A stretch of 64,000 bases of DNA from Thioploca ingrica (GTDB lineage Bacteria; Pseudomonadota; Gammaproteobacteria; Beggiatoales; Beggiatoaceae). The notes below the pieces were generated by a model. It had not been told where the DNA came from. It did not search any database and worked only from the letters and a program-made list of their open reading frames with translations. Of this stretch, positions 8,537 to 16,441 are shown in pieces (within the stretch, counting starts at the first letter, position 1; each line of letters begins with the position of its first letter). Made by a program: the position numbers and the translations under genes. The stretch is from NCBI GenBank assembly GCA_000828835.1, contig AP014633.1, positions 124,001-188,000 of the forward strand, in the 5' to 3' direction.

Positions 8537-9592
8537 ATGATGGATAAAGCGCAAGATATTCAAGTTGATCTAGTTATTATTATCGACACCAGCCCCTCAA
8601 TGAGGGATGAAGCAGTTGCTCTTAGCGAAGCGACACAAGTTGCGATTGAATCGGTTAAAACGAATTGTCCTTCGGATTTGAGAGTATCATGGTTTGGTAT
8701 TGAAGGTACTTGGGGAAATAGTAATTTCAACAAGACCCTTAGAAATTATTTAACCAAAGAATGTAAGGTTCCTGAATCGAAGTTGCGCAGCCGCAAGAGA
8801 GGAACTATCTCCGGTAGCGGTGCTCAAGAAGATGGTGCGCGTGTTATAGAGGATATCTCCGAATATTTTGATTGGCGGACTGGAGCAATACGGGCCATTT
8901 TCTACTTGGGAGATGAAGCTCTAGAAGGAGGAGGAGAGGAGGTTGACCAAGAAGATATCACGGCGACTAACCTAGCTATCCAAAAAGCGAAGGATAAACA
9001 GGTTATGGTACACACCTATTTTGGTACTAGCGCTAGTAAACAAAAACAACAGCTACAAAACGAGTACGCTAGAGTTGCACAATCAACCAGAGGACAAGCT
9101 TTTACTAAACAGGATGTGATTAGCAACGGATTTGCGGAAGTTTTAAAGCAGGTCATTTGTATTTGTACCACAACAACGCCTTGTAAACCAGTTGAGCCGG
9201 TTCATCTTGAAAACCCTAAGGAGATGGAAATTTGTGTCTGCGGACCCAATGAAGCCAATCGGTTATTTATCTACACCGGAACGGCTGTTTTTGAATTTGG
9301 TGGAACTTGGCAAGAATCTATGGGGAACACCTTTGTCAAAGGTTACCTCTATTTCAAAGTGGGTCGTCAGTTTACTCGTGGTCAAGTTCTACAAGTACTC
9401 GCTACTGGCGCTTTAGCGAGTATTTCTAACGGCGGGCCGGCCAATAATGCGGGATGGGCAGTGGATTCTGTAGAGGCCTATTGGGATGAAAAATCGGGCC
9501 AAATTGAATTAAAAGCAGAATTGGGTGTTAGAGATACCGATGGCTGGATACACCGGTTTGGTTATCAAATCAATGTGTTAACCAAAGTGTAA
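8537..9592 (+). CDS. von Willebrand factor A domain protein
   Basis: 351 residues. The N-terminal 200 residues form a vWA domain with a complete MIDAS motif DTSPSM (Asp17, Ser19, Ser21) after a hydrophobic strand VDLVIIID. It has no signal peptide and starts with two Met codons, so it is probably cytoplasmic. CICTTTTPC divides it from a C-terminal domain of about 130 residues (FIYTGTAVFEFGGTWQ...) that I cannot name. vWA proteins commonly act with MoxR-type ATPases or as metal-dependent protein-binding modules. A MoxR gene is 12 kb away, but a functional link is only a guess. Confidence 0.75.
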   Translation: MMDKAQDIQVDLVIIIDTSPSMRDEAVALSEATQVAIESVKTNCPSDLRVSWFGIEGTWGNSNFNKTLRNYLTKECKVPESKLRSRKRGTISGSGAQEDGARVIEDISEYFDWRTGAIRAIFYLGDEALEGGGEEVDQEDITATNLAIQKAKDKQVMVHTYFGTSASKQKQQLQNEYARVAQSTRGQAFTKQDVISNGFAEVLKQVICICTTTTPCKPVEPVHLENPKEMEICVCGPNEANRLFIYTGTAVFEFGGTWQESMGNTFVKGYLYFKVGRQFTRGQVLQVLATGALASISNGGPANNAGWAVDSVEAYWDEKSGQIELKAELGVRDTDGWIHRFGYQINVLTKV

Positions 9593-9626
9593 CGGTTTTT
9601 AACCGAGTGCTAGTAATTAGCTCGCG

Positions 9627-9819
9627 TAGGATGCGGTGACGAAGCTCGCGTAGCATCAATCGAGAACTTTGCCACCTAACGATACGGATTATGCTACCGG
9701 CTGGGAACTCATTAAAGCGGGATTTTCTTGTAGTATTGCCGCCAAAAGCGAAAGGTGTTCAGCAAGCCGATAAAAACGAGGGAAATGGGGTATCTGGCAG
9801 CGGCGGTTTGTTACAATAA
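9627..9819 (+). pseudogene. REP-associated transposase remnant, copy 1
   Basis: In the gene-free stretch 9593-10006, reading from about 9665 gives fragments typical of the Y1/REP-associated tyrosine transposases (RAYT). First come LPPNDTDYATGWELIKAGFS and KSERC, and then, after a frame change, GKWGIWQRR, which corresponds to the conserved GERGIWQRR region. Only the middle of the protein is left, with no catalytic HUH motif. A second copy lies at 10939-11147 in the same orientation. Confidence 0.65.
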
Positions 9820-9826
9820 CTCGTAA

Positions 9827-9855
9827 GGCGGATAAAGCGCGTTGCGCCGTCATCC
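9827..9855. repeat. REP-like palindrome
   Basis: GGCGGATAAAGCG...CGCCGTCATCC forms a palindrome related to the one after waaF. A weaker related sequence (GATGGCGGATGAC) follows at 9877-9889. Confidence 0.5.
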
Positions 9856-10006
9856 ATCGTATGGAGAGACTTCTTGATGGCGGATGACTACACAGCTACG
9901 CAACTATTGACTTTAATTTCTTGCAACCAGCGTAGGGTGTGTTACTAATGCACCGAGAACATTATAGGAGACAACGGCGCATAAAGTTTTAGATTTTATT
10001 GAATTT

Positions 10007-10201
10007 TTGGAGTCTAGACCAGCGCAACAAGAATCCGAAGATAAAATTACGCTTAATCTGAATGAATGGGAAAGCTTACAAGAGACTTTGTATGTGCTAC
10101 AAAATTCTTCGCTGATGAAACAGATAGCCCAATCGACAAAGACTTTTAAACAAGGTATGGGTTACATTCCCTCTTTGGAAGAATTTGATACGCTCGATTA
10201 G
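10007..10201 (+). CDS. YefM-like antitoxin, N-terminus altered
   Basis: 64 residues from a TTG start. LNLNEWESLQETLYVLQN and IAQSTKTFKQGMG match the C-terminal half of YefM/RelB-type antitoxins that pair with YoeB. The usual N-terminal DNA-binding half of YefM is missing. The frame is open upstream to 9968 and encodes KVLDFIEFLESRP, a phrase typical of DUF2281/VapB-like antitoxins, but with no ATG. The gene may be a natural fusion or a decayed 5' end. It overlaps the toxin gene by 17 bases, the usual sign of a toxin-antitoxin operon. Confidence 0.65.
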   Translation: MESRPAQQESEDKITLNLNEWESLQETLYVLQNSSLMKQIAQSTKTFKQGMGYIPSLEEFDTLD

Positions 10202-10433
10202 CTTTGAAGGTGATACCTGGCAAGGTTATGAAAAGTTAAGAACGAAAGATAAATCGCTACATCAGGCACTTTGTCGCTTGCTTAAGGAAATGCAACGTGG
10301 AAATCCCGAGCCTTTACGCCATGGTTTATCGGGATTGTGGTCATGTCGTTTGTCTAAAAAAGATCGATTGATTTATCGGTTTGATGAAGAACGTATTTAT
10401 ATTTTTGCCATTGGAGGGCATTACGATGATTAG
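10185..10433 (+). CDS. YoeB/Txe-type mRNA interferase toxin
   Basis: 82 residues from a TTG start inside the antitoxin gene. Family features are clear: FEGDTWQGYEKLRTKDKS, then GNPEPLRHGLSGLWSCRLS, RLIYRF and the C-terminal HYDD. In YoeB a Glu, an Arg and the His-Tyr near the C-terminus form the ribosome-dependent RNase site, and the corresponding residues are visible here. Length is normal for the family, so the toxin may be active. It sits between two RAYT remnants. Confidence 0.85.
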   Translation: MIRSISFEGDTWQGYEKLRTKDKSLHQALCRLLKEMQRGNPEPLRHGLSGLWSCRLSKKDRLIYRFDEERIYIFAIGGHYDD

Positions 10434-10474
10434 CCAGGGAGTAGGTATTGCCTACCCTTGATTGTAACTTCTCA

Positions 10475-10930
10475 TTAACACCTAGCAGCCGTGTCACGCA
10501 TAAGTGTTGCCAAAGGGGCAATGGCATTAACGCGCGCGCGCCGGTAGTCTACGGGCATGACTTTGACGAACTTGGGCAGGAAACGCTCCCCGTTTTCGAG
10601 TATCTCAGCCGCGCGTAAACTCCCGGTATAGTGTCGGTGTCCTTCGATAAAGTGACACAAACGCTCGGCATCGTGGCGCGTCATATCGTGCATCACGTCT
10701 ACCTGCCCATGTCCTTCCAGGTCTCCGCTTTGATGGTAGCCATTTTCGAGTGCCCGCTCCTCCCCATCTACAGGCTCTAATTCGACCATCGCCAGATTGC
10801 AGCGTTTTTTGAAATCGCCCTGCGCATCCAGCACATACGCCACCCCGCCACTCATGCCCGCTGCAAAATTGCGCCCGGTCATCCCCAAAACAATCACGAG
10901 TCCCCCGGTCATGTATTCACAGCCATGATC
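10475..10930 (-). pseudogene. gltB: Fragment of glutamate synthase large subunit
   Basis: The frame 10475-10972 encodes about 150 residues matching only the C-terminal GXGXG beta-helix domain of GltB ([43 protein letters not shown]). The full subunit is near 1500 residues. The first 14 residues of the frame come from the adjoining repeat, so homology starts near 10930. The fragment is visibly GC-rich compared with the AT-rich neighbours, which suggests origin from another genome. It cannot work as a glutamate synthase. Confidence 0.85.
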
Positions 10931-10938
10931 CTCGCGTA

Positions 10939-11147
10939 GTAGTAGGATGCGGTGACGAAGGAACCGCATCAATCGAGAACCATATATTTGGACTTTGCCA
11001 CCTAACGATACGAATTATGCCACCGGCTGGGAACTCATTAAAGCGGGATTTTCTTGTAGTATTGCCGCCAAAAGCGAAAGGTGTTTAGCAAGGCCGATAA
11101 AAACGAGGGGAAAGAGGTATCTGGCAGCGGCGGTTTGTTACAATAAG
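10939..11147 (+). pseudogene. REP-associated transposase remnant, copy 2
   Basis: A near-identical direct repeat of 9627-9819. From 10989 it reads [20 protein letters not shown], and after a frame change RGERGIWQRRF. These are RAYT family signatures. The flanking hairpin (GTAGGATGCGGTGACGAAG) is shared too. The two copies bracket the toxin-antitoxin pair and the gltB fragment. Confidence 0.65.
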
Positions 11148-11445
11148 GTTTCGCCAAAATAATTTGCTGAAAAGCTATAACATACCAATTTATTATGCTA
11201 AATTCTCCAGGAGAAAATAAATGGTGCGAATTTCAACCTCTTAATGTTGGTGCACACAAGATAAAATTTGATAGGTTGATATACACATTTGCATAGCGTT
11301 TTGTATTTAAATTCATTAATAAAAATAAAACATTACTTATCGATATCGGAACACATGATGAAGTTTACTAATCAAGAACTGCGTTTTTGTCCGCTCGCCG
11401 AGTTTCGACGTTAGGCAATCAAATTCAAAACCGAAGGAGGTATCA
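11148..11445. other. Gene-free spacer before the methyltransferase
   Basis: AT-rich, no convincing frame. The last 50 bases are more GC-rich and end in CGACGTTAGGC, which only superficially resembles an integron attC end. I see no partner half-site. Confidence 0.4.
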
Positions 11446-12165
11446 ATGAGCAATAGTTCAATCATAGATTTATATACTGATCTGGCGAATAATCCTGACA
11501 AAGATTTTGGATGGAACAAAGGGCTACAAAATGCGCTCAATCATGGCTACAAAGATGAATGGATAAAAAATATTCCTAAACAAGTATGGGCTTACTGTGC
11601 CGCTGTAGGAAATCCATTTGAAGTTGGAGAATTTCAGCCAGGAGATTCTGTATTGGATATTGGTTGTGGTGCTGGTGTTGATCTCTGTGTGGCATCCTTG
11701 TTGGTCGGTGAAAACGGAAAGGTTTTCGGTGTTGATATAACGCCCGCAATGGTTGAAAAAGCCAGGAAAAATGCCAATCAAGCCGGGTTATCGAATATAA
11801 CGGTTTATGAAGGCTCTATGGAAAATCTGCCCATTGAAAATAATAGTGTGAATATTGTTATTTCAAATGGCGCAATTAATTTAGCTTCATCAAAAGAAGC
11901 TGTGTTTTCAGAAATATTCCGCGTTTTAGTTAATGGCGGTCATTTGTATTTTTCTGACATGATAAAAGATGAAAATAATCTTGAAACAACCTGCTGCAAT
12001 AATGAATCATGGGCTGATTGTGTTGCGGGAACATTAAGAAGCGATGACCTTATTCAGATAATGGAAAAAGCGGGCTTCGTTGAAGTAAAACGGTCATCTA
12101 TTAACAACTATAAAACATCAAGATCAACAATAGGCGCCACATTTACAGCCCTGAAGGGGGAATAG
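11446..12165 (+). CDS. ArsM-like SAM-dependent methyltransferase
   Basis: 239 residues with a strong ribosome site (GAAGGAGG) seven bases upstream. Motif I is VLDIGCGAGVDLCVAS (about residue 67), followed by VFGVDITPAMVEKARKNA and a post-motif IFRVLVNGGHLYFSDMI. The segment CCNNESWADCVAGTL carries the Cys residues seen at the metal site of arsenite methyltransferases, so methylation of As(III) is the best guess. Other class I methyltransferases with the same fold cannot be excluded. It lies just beyond the decayed island, so acquisition by transfer is plausible. The next gene follows after 25 bases. Confidence 0.72.
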   Translation: MSNSSIIDLYTDLANNPDKDFGWNKGLQNALNHGYKDEWIKNIPKQVWAYCAAVGNPFEVGEFQPGDSVLDIGCGAGVDLCVASLLVGENGKVFGVDITPAMVEKARKNANQAGLSNITVYEGSMENLPIENNSVNIVISNGAINLASSKEAVFSEIFRVLVNGGHLYFSDMIKDENNLETTCCNNESWADCVAGTLRSDDLIQIMEKAGFVEVKRSSINNYKTSRSTIGATFTALKGE

Positions 12166-12190
12166 TATTCATTTTTTAAAAAGGTTAGTT

Positions 12191-12958
12191 ATGAAATTAA
12201 TTATAATCATCGGTTTAATCTGTTTTAGTTATTTGGGTTACTCAGCGGAAATACCGGTTTATAGCTATCAAATTGTTCATACTTATCCACATGATTCTAA
12301 AGCTTTTACCCAAGGCTTGGTCTATGACGAAGGTGTACTTTATGAAAGCACGGGTTTATGGGGACAGTCTTCTCTACGACGCGTTGATTTATCTACCGGA
12401 AAAGTATTAACCCTAAAACTATTATCCCCAGAATTATTCGGAGAAGGTTTAACGCTATGGCATGATCAATTAATCCAACTCACTTGGCGTTCGCGGCGAG
12501 GATTTGTCTACCAAAAAGATGATTTTTCGCTGATTAAAGATTTCAGCTATGCCACAGAAGGTTGGGGCATTACTCATAACGAAGATTTTTTAATCATGAG
12601 CGACGGGAGTGATCAGTTATATTTTCTCGATCCCAAAACTTTAATTAAGCAATATAGTATTCAGGTACATACCCCAAAAAAAACGCCAGTAACTCATCTT
12701 AATGAACTGGAATATGTCAAAGGAGAAATTTTTGCCAATATTTGGACAACCGAAAGGATTGCTCGTATCAATCCTAACACCGGGGAAGTGAAGGGTTGGA
12801 TTAATTTAACTGGATTAATTCAATCACAACCGGATAATGGTCAAGCTGATGTACTTAACGGTATTGCTTATGATGCCACCCATGATAGATTATGGGTAAC
12901 GGGTAAACATTGGTCAAATTTGTTTGAAATAACTTTAATTCCCTCATCTCCTCCATAA
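12191..12958 (+). CDS. Glutaminyl-peptide cyclotransferase, bacterial type
   Basis: 255 residues with a short signal peptide (to about YSAEIP), so periplasmic. The sequence matches the five-bladed beta-propeller glutaminyl cyclases (Glu_cyclase_2): HDSKAFTQGLVYDEGVLYES, GLWGQSSLRRVDL, FGEGLTLW and LNELEYVKGEIFANIW. The final blade has VLNGIAYDATHDRLWVTGKHW. The enzyme converts N-terminal Gln to pyroglutamate on exported proteins. It may share a transcript with the preceding methyltransferase, though the functions are unrelated. Confidence 0.88.
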   Translation: MKLIIIIGLICFSYLGYSAEIPVYSYQIVHTYPHDSKAFTQGLVYDEGVLYESTGLWGQSSLRRVDLSTGKVLTLKLLSPELFGEGLTLWHDQLIQLTWRSRRGFVYQKDDFSLIKDFSYATEGWGITHNEDFLIMSDGSDQLYFLDPKTLIKQYSIQVHTPKKTPVTHLNELEYVKGEIFANIWTTERIARINPNTGEVKGWINLTGLIQSQPDNGQADVLNGIAYDATHDRLWVTGKHWSNLFEITLIPSSPP

Positions 12959-13106
12959 AATCACCGGCGGTGGTTTCATCTGTTGTTAAACTGGGTTCGT
13001 GGATACTTTGAAATTTCTCTTAGGAACAAGTTAAAAAGGGAAATCTTTAAGTGGAAGGTCGCTTTGCCCAGTGTGCGCTGCTAACGAATACGGCGCATAC
13101 TCTACT

Positions 13107-13481
13107 TTATTCTAAAAATTTTTCCTGCCCATGGAATTTTTGAATATCTTTTCCCGGTGGTATTCGCGGTTGAGGGTGACATCGAGTAATATATTTTTCA
13201 TATCTAAAACGACAGAGTCTGTTAGAATCCCAGGCTGTACTGATGAGAACTAATAACAGCGATACCAATAGCAAAATACTAACAACTCTTAATAAAATTT
13301 TAGCGAGTTCAATCGTATATTTGAGTAAGTACAGTAACAATTTTGAACCAGCAAATAAGAGTATTGTAATTATAAAAGCAACTATAAAGAATTCCAATAA
13401 CTCTGATAACGTTAAGTTATGTAATAAGTTTTTGAAAAAATCTAACCATCTTGTGGTAACAGTCGTGAATTCATTAAACAT
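13107..13481 (-). CDS. Hypothetical small membrane protein
   Basis: 124 residues. Two long hydrophobic stretches (about residues 28-55 and 60-83) are separated by a short basic loop, and a Cys- and Arg-rich soluble tail of 40 residues follows. No family is recognised. The frame on the opposite strand is its shadow. It stands alone between the cyclase and the DUF418 gene. That it is expressed rests on composition only. Confidence 0.45.
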   Translation of the reverse strand: MFNEFTTVTTRWLDFFKNLLHNLTLSELLEFFIVAFIITILLFAGSKLLLYLLKYTIELAKILLRVVSILLLVSLLLVLISTAWDSNRLCRFRYEKYITRCHPQPRIPPGKDIQKFHGQEKFLE

Positions 13482-13729
13482 GGGGTAATTTAGTTATCAG
13501 TTAAGTACCTTGACAAAACGAAGTAGGTATTTTCATATCCGTTTCTTCCTTCTTCTTTGATAAAAAAGGGTTAGGTAGGTACTTATCATGTGTCTCGCCT
13601 CGTGTTAATACCAGATTATTCTTTCTAGATCTATCCTCAAGAGTTAAAAAATAATTAAAATAAAGCCCCTGACTTGATATTATTTACTTAAGTTATGCAC
13701 AGCTACCCTAGAGTCAAAATAGGTTAATT

Positions 13730-15031
13730 ATGTTCCCATCATTTTTCCACTTATCATTATCACCAACGACGACAACAGAACGCATACAAGTAATTGATAT
13801 AACCAGAGGTTTTTCTTTATTAGGTATTCTGATTGTTAATATGTATAGTTTCAGTCATCCGCTAGAAGAATCCTTGTTTGCTTTTGATCCTAAAATGTCG
13901 GTGCTTGATCAGATAACCACTTGGGGTATTCTTTTTTTAGCCGAAGGTAAATTTTACCCCATTTTTGCTATTTTATTTGGCTTAGGATTAACCTTGCAAA
14001 TACATCGTTTAACGATAAAAGGCCAAAGTTTTATTCTATTTTATTGTCGCCGTCTAATTTTATTATTGGGAATGGGCTTATTCCACGCCTATTTTATTTG
14101 GGTGGGTGATATTTTAACCCTGTATGCTGTACTGGGTTTTTTGTTGATTTTCTATCGAAAAGCACAACCTAAAACGTTACTCATTTGGGTCGGTGTTTGG
14201 TTAGCTATTTCACTTTTTATCTACTTGTTTTTAATTTTTAGCTTTAGAAACGACTCAATTCAAGTAGAAAAACCGGTTATCGATGAACAAGAATTGATTA
14301 ATGCTGAAAAAGCGCAGGTAAACTCGGATATCCCCATCATCGAATCAGCAGCAAATGAGCAACCGACACTGGAACCGATTTATCAGATTTATGCTCAAGG
14401 TAGTTTTGCTGAAATTACCGCCCAACGTGCTGATGAAATCCGTTCAATGGTCATTTGGGTTGATACGATTGGGGCACCGGAAATATTAACATTCTTTTTA
14501 CTCGGCATGTATTTTGGACGGCGTCAGCTTTTTCAAAAACTGGATGATAACTTAGCCTTTCTGCACCAATTATTTTGGTGGGGACTAGGTTTGGGAATAA
14601 CCGGTAATTTTATTTATGCCACCTGGAGTATTACTTTAGAGCAAGATGAACCCTTTCCATTAGCGCTAGTCGTTTTAATTGCACAATTAGTCGGTTCTAT
14701 CGCTTCGAGCCTTTGTTATATTGCAGCGATCATTCTTTTAAATCGTCAACCACACTGGCAACCATTTCTCCGTTGGCTATCGCCAGTAGGACAAATGGCT
14801 TTGACTAATTATTTAACGCAATCGCTTATTTGTACCTCAATTTTTTATGGTTATGGTTTCGGGTTATTTGGACAATTGGGTATCACTGCCGGTGTGGTTT
14901 TAGCTGGGTTAATTTACTTTATCCAAGTTATCTTTAGCGCCTGGTGGATGCAACGGTTTTATTTTGGCCCGATGGAATGGCTATGGCGCTCAGGAGTTTA
15001 TATGAGATGGCAGCCTTTTTATCGTCATTAA
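13730..15031 (+). CDS. DUF418 (YeiB-like) membrane protein
   Basis: 433 residues with about ten hydrophobic segments. The N-terminus RIQVIDITRGFSLLGILIVN is the conserved opening of the YeiB/DUF418 family, and the C-terminal DUF418 part follows (FFLLGMYFGRRQLF, GQMALTNYLTQSL). A charged soluble loop of about 70 residues lies at 180-250. The family is distantly related to acyltransferase-3 and heparan-alpha-glucosaminide transferases, but no substrate is known. It is followed by a GC-rich hairpin and appears monocistronic. Confidence 0.82.
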   Translation: MFPSFFHLSLSPTTTTERIQVIDITRGFSLLGILIVNMYSFSHPLEESLFAFDPKMSVLDQITTWGILFLAEGKFYPIFAILFGLGLTLQIHRLTIKGQSFILFYCRRLILLLGMGLFHAYFIWVGDILTLYAVLGFLLIFYRKAQPKTLLIWVGVWLAISLFIYLFLIFSFRNDSIQVEKPVIDEQELINAEKAQVNSDIPIIESAANEQPTLEPIYQIYAQGSFAEITAQRADEIRSMVIWVDTIGAPEILTFFLLGMYFGRRQLFQKLDDNLAFLHQLFWWGLGLGITGNFIYATWSITLEQDEPFPLALVVLIAQLVGSIASSLCYIAAIILLNRQPHWQPFLRWLSPVGQMALTNYLTQSLICTSIFYGYGFGLFGQLGITAGVVLAGLIYFIQVIFSAWWMQRFYFGPMEWLWRSGVYMRWQPFYRH

Positions 15032-15043
15032 CCGGTGGTAATA

Positions 15044-15073
15044 AGGGATTGCAAACCCTGAGTTACAATCCCT
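15044..15073 (+). terminator. Possible terminator hairpin
   Basis: AGGGATTG and CAATCCCT form an 8-bp stem 13 bases after the DUF418 stop codon. No T-run follows, so intrinsic termination is uncertain. Confidence 0.3.
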
Positions 15074-15136
15074 GGTTACACTAAAATTACGACCGCTTTG
15101 TTAGTGACTCTTCATCATGACAACTTAATAAATAGC

Positions 15137-16045
15137 CTATTTATTGGGTGATTTCCATGGACGGAGTGATGCAGATCGTAAACCAGCGGCTTGTTCATAT
15201 AGATTCACAGCTCTATGCATATTCATTAATAAAATCAGATTAATACGGCGTGCTTCTGCGATACGAGCTTCTCGTTCGTCGTCAGTATAATGATAATTAC
15301 TCACGATTTTCTCTAAAATAGGTTTATAGGCGTGCCATATTTTGTCAACAGCCATGAGTTGTTTATAAATCGGTGTGTCTTCTTGAGTTCCTGGCAAACC
15401 GAGTTCACTATCACCGGCTATCAGTCCTTTCATCGTCTTGTCAAATAAGGACATCGTTGCTATTAAATTAGTCCGATTTTCTTCCGGTTTAACATTTCTG
15501 AGCACTAATTGGGCTTCTTTGGCCATTTTTTGGGACAACATTCTTTGTTTGCCAGCCAAATTTAAAGTGGTTGCCATACCGGGTTCGAGACTGTCAAAAA
15601 AAGCTTTTTCATACAGGTCAACCACTGAGTTCATATTTTCCATCAGCGGCATATTTTGCTGGGTAATTTTATCTACTCTCTCTAAGGAAATATCACCCGC
15701 CAAAACGGCTGCCACATTCTCCCGAAAGGGTTGCCACAATTCGGATACTTTATTCAATTGTTTGAGAATAGCCGGATCTTCTGTTTTAACCAACTTGTGT
15801 TCTGGATCACCTTTGATCAAACCATTTAAAGTTTGATCAAATTCATCGATATTTTTTTTCAGGTCATCTATTTCGCTCCGAATATGGAGAATATCTTTGC
15901 TAATTTTTTGCGTTAACATGCGTTCTTTACCCGCCAGGTTTAAAACGGCTGATTTTTCCGCTGTGGTTGCATAAGAATTAGCATAAACGGGAAGTACTAA
16001 CTTGAAACTGAGTAAACTAATAAAAGTCAAAGAAAACCACTTCAC
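15137..16045 (-). CDS. Periplasmic protein with two PilJ-type sensor domains
   Basis: 302 residues with a signal peptide (cleavage near VYANS). Two copies of the type IV pili methyl-accepting N-terminal domain (PilJ, PF13675-like) are seen. LNLAGKERMLTQKI starts near residue 35 and LNLAGKQRMLSQKM near residue 160, and each is followed by helices ending in F(D)xTxxGLIxGD. There is no HAMP or signalling domain and no second membrane segment. In nitrate sensors and PilJ this fold sits before a transducer domain, so a free double domain is unusual and may be a soluble binding protein. Monocistronic. Confidence 0.78.
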   Translation of the reverse strand: MKWFSLTFISLLSFKLVLPVYANSYATTAEKSAVLNLAGKERMLTQKISKDILHIRSEIDDLKKNIDEFDQTLNGLIKGDPEHKLVKTEDPAILKQLNKVSELWQPFRENVAAVLAGDISLERVDKITQQNMPLMENMNSVVDLYEKAFFDSLEPGMATTLNLAGKQRMLSQKMAKEAQLVLRNVKPEENRTNLIATMSLFDKTMKGLIAGDSELGLPGTQEDTPIYKQLMAVDKIWHAYKPILEKIVSNYHYTDDEREARIAEARRINLILLMNMHRAVNLYEQAAGLRSASLRPWKSPNK

Positions 16046-16247
16046 TGCTTATTTCTCCCGGTCAGATGAAAATTATAGTTTTATATTACGTACTAATATC
16101 TCATTATCAATAAGTTAGAAGTTTATCTGCGTAATACAATTAGTTATTATGAAGAAAAAACCAATGGGGTGCAATGAAATGATGACATCTTTCCTGATGA
16201 GTTTGATTGTCAAGGGAATAGCGATTAGATTAGAGTAAGCGTAGGTC
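16046..16247. other. Spacer upstream of the 71-bp element
   Basis: No gene seen. The spacer continues to purD (16442) and holds a 71-bp element and a REP-like palindrome, listed separately. Confidence 0.5.
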
Positions 16248-16318
16248 CAATGCCATTAAGTTAAGAATTCTCCCCTTTGAAAAAGGAGGAAGTAAAAAGT
16301 CTTAACTTAATGGCATTG
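16248..16318. mobile_element. 71-bp palindromic MITE, copy 1
   Basis: A perfect 18-bp terminal inverted repeat, CAATGCCATTAAGTTAAG, surrounds a core with CCCCTTTGAAAAAGG. Total length is 71 bp. It is flanked by AAGCGTAGGTC on the left and AGACGTAGGTC on the right, which agree at 9 of 11 positions and look like an 11-bp target duplication. It has no coding capacity. Confidence 0.85.
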
Positions 16319-16322
16319 AGAC

Positions 16323-16354
16323 GTAGGTCGGACTAAGCGTAGCGTGTCCGACCC
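16323..16354. repeat. REP-like palindrome hit by the MITE
   Basis: GGTCGGACTAAGCG...CGTGTCCGACC is a REP-like palindrome directly beside the 71-bp element. Its GTAGGTC edge is also present left of the element, so the element inserted at the border of the palindrome. Confidence 0.55.
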
Positions 16355-16441
16355 ACTTGGCTTGCTTAATAATAGCGCTTTACTGAGCCAAAAATCATTT
16401 TATACTGATGACCCCCAATTAACTAATAGGCTATTCAATTC

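Noticed and set aside
11390..11420. Integron attC-like end (CGACGTTAGGC) before the ArsM-like gene
   Set aside because: No matching left half-site, no inner stem, no integrase and no second attC after the gene.
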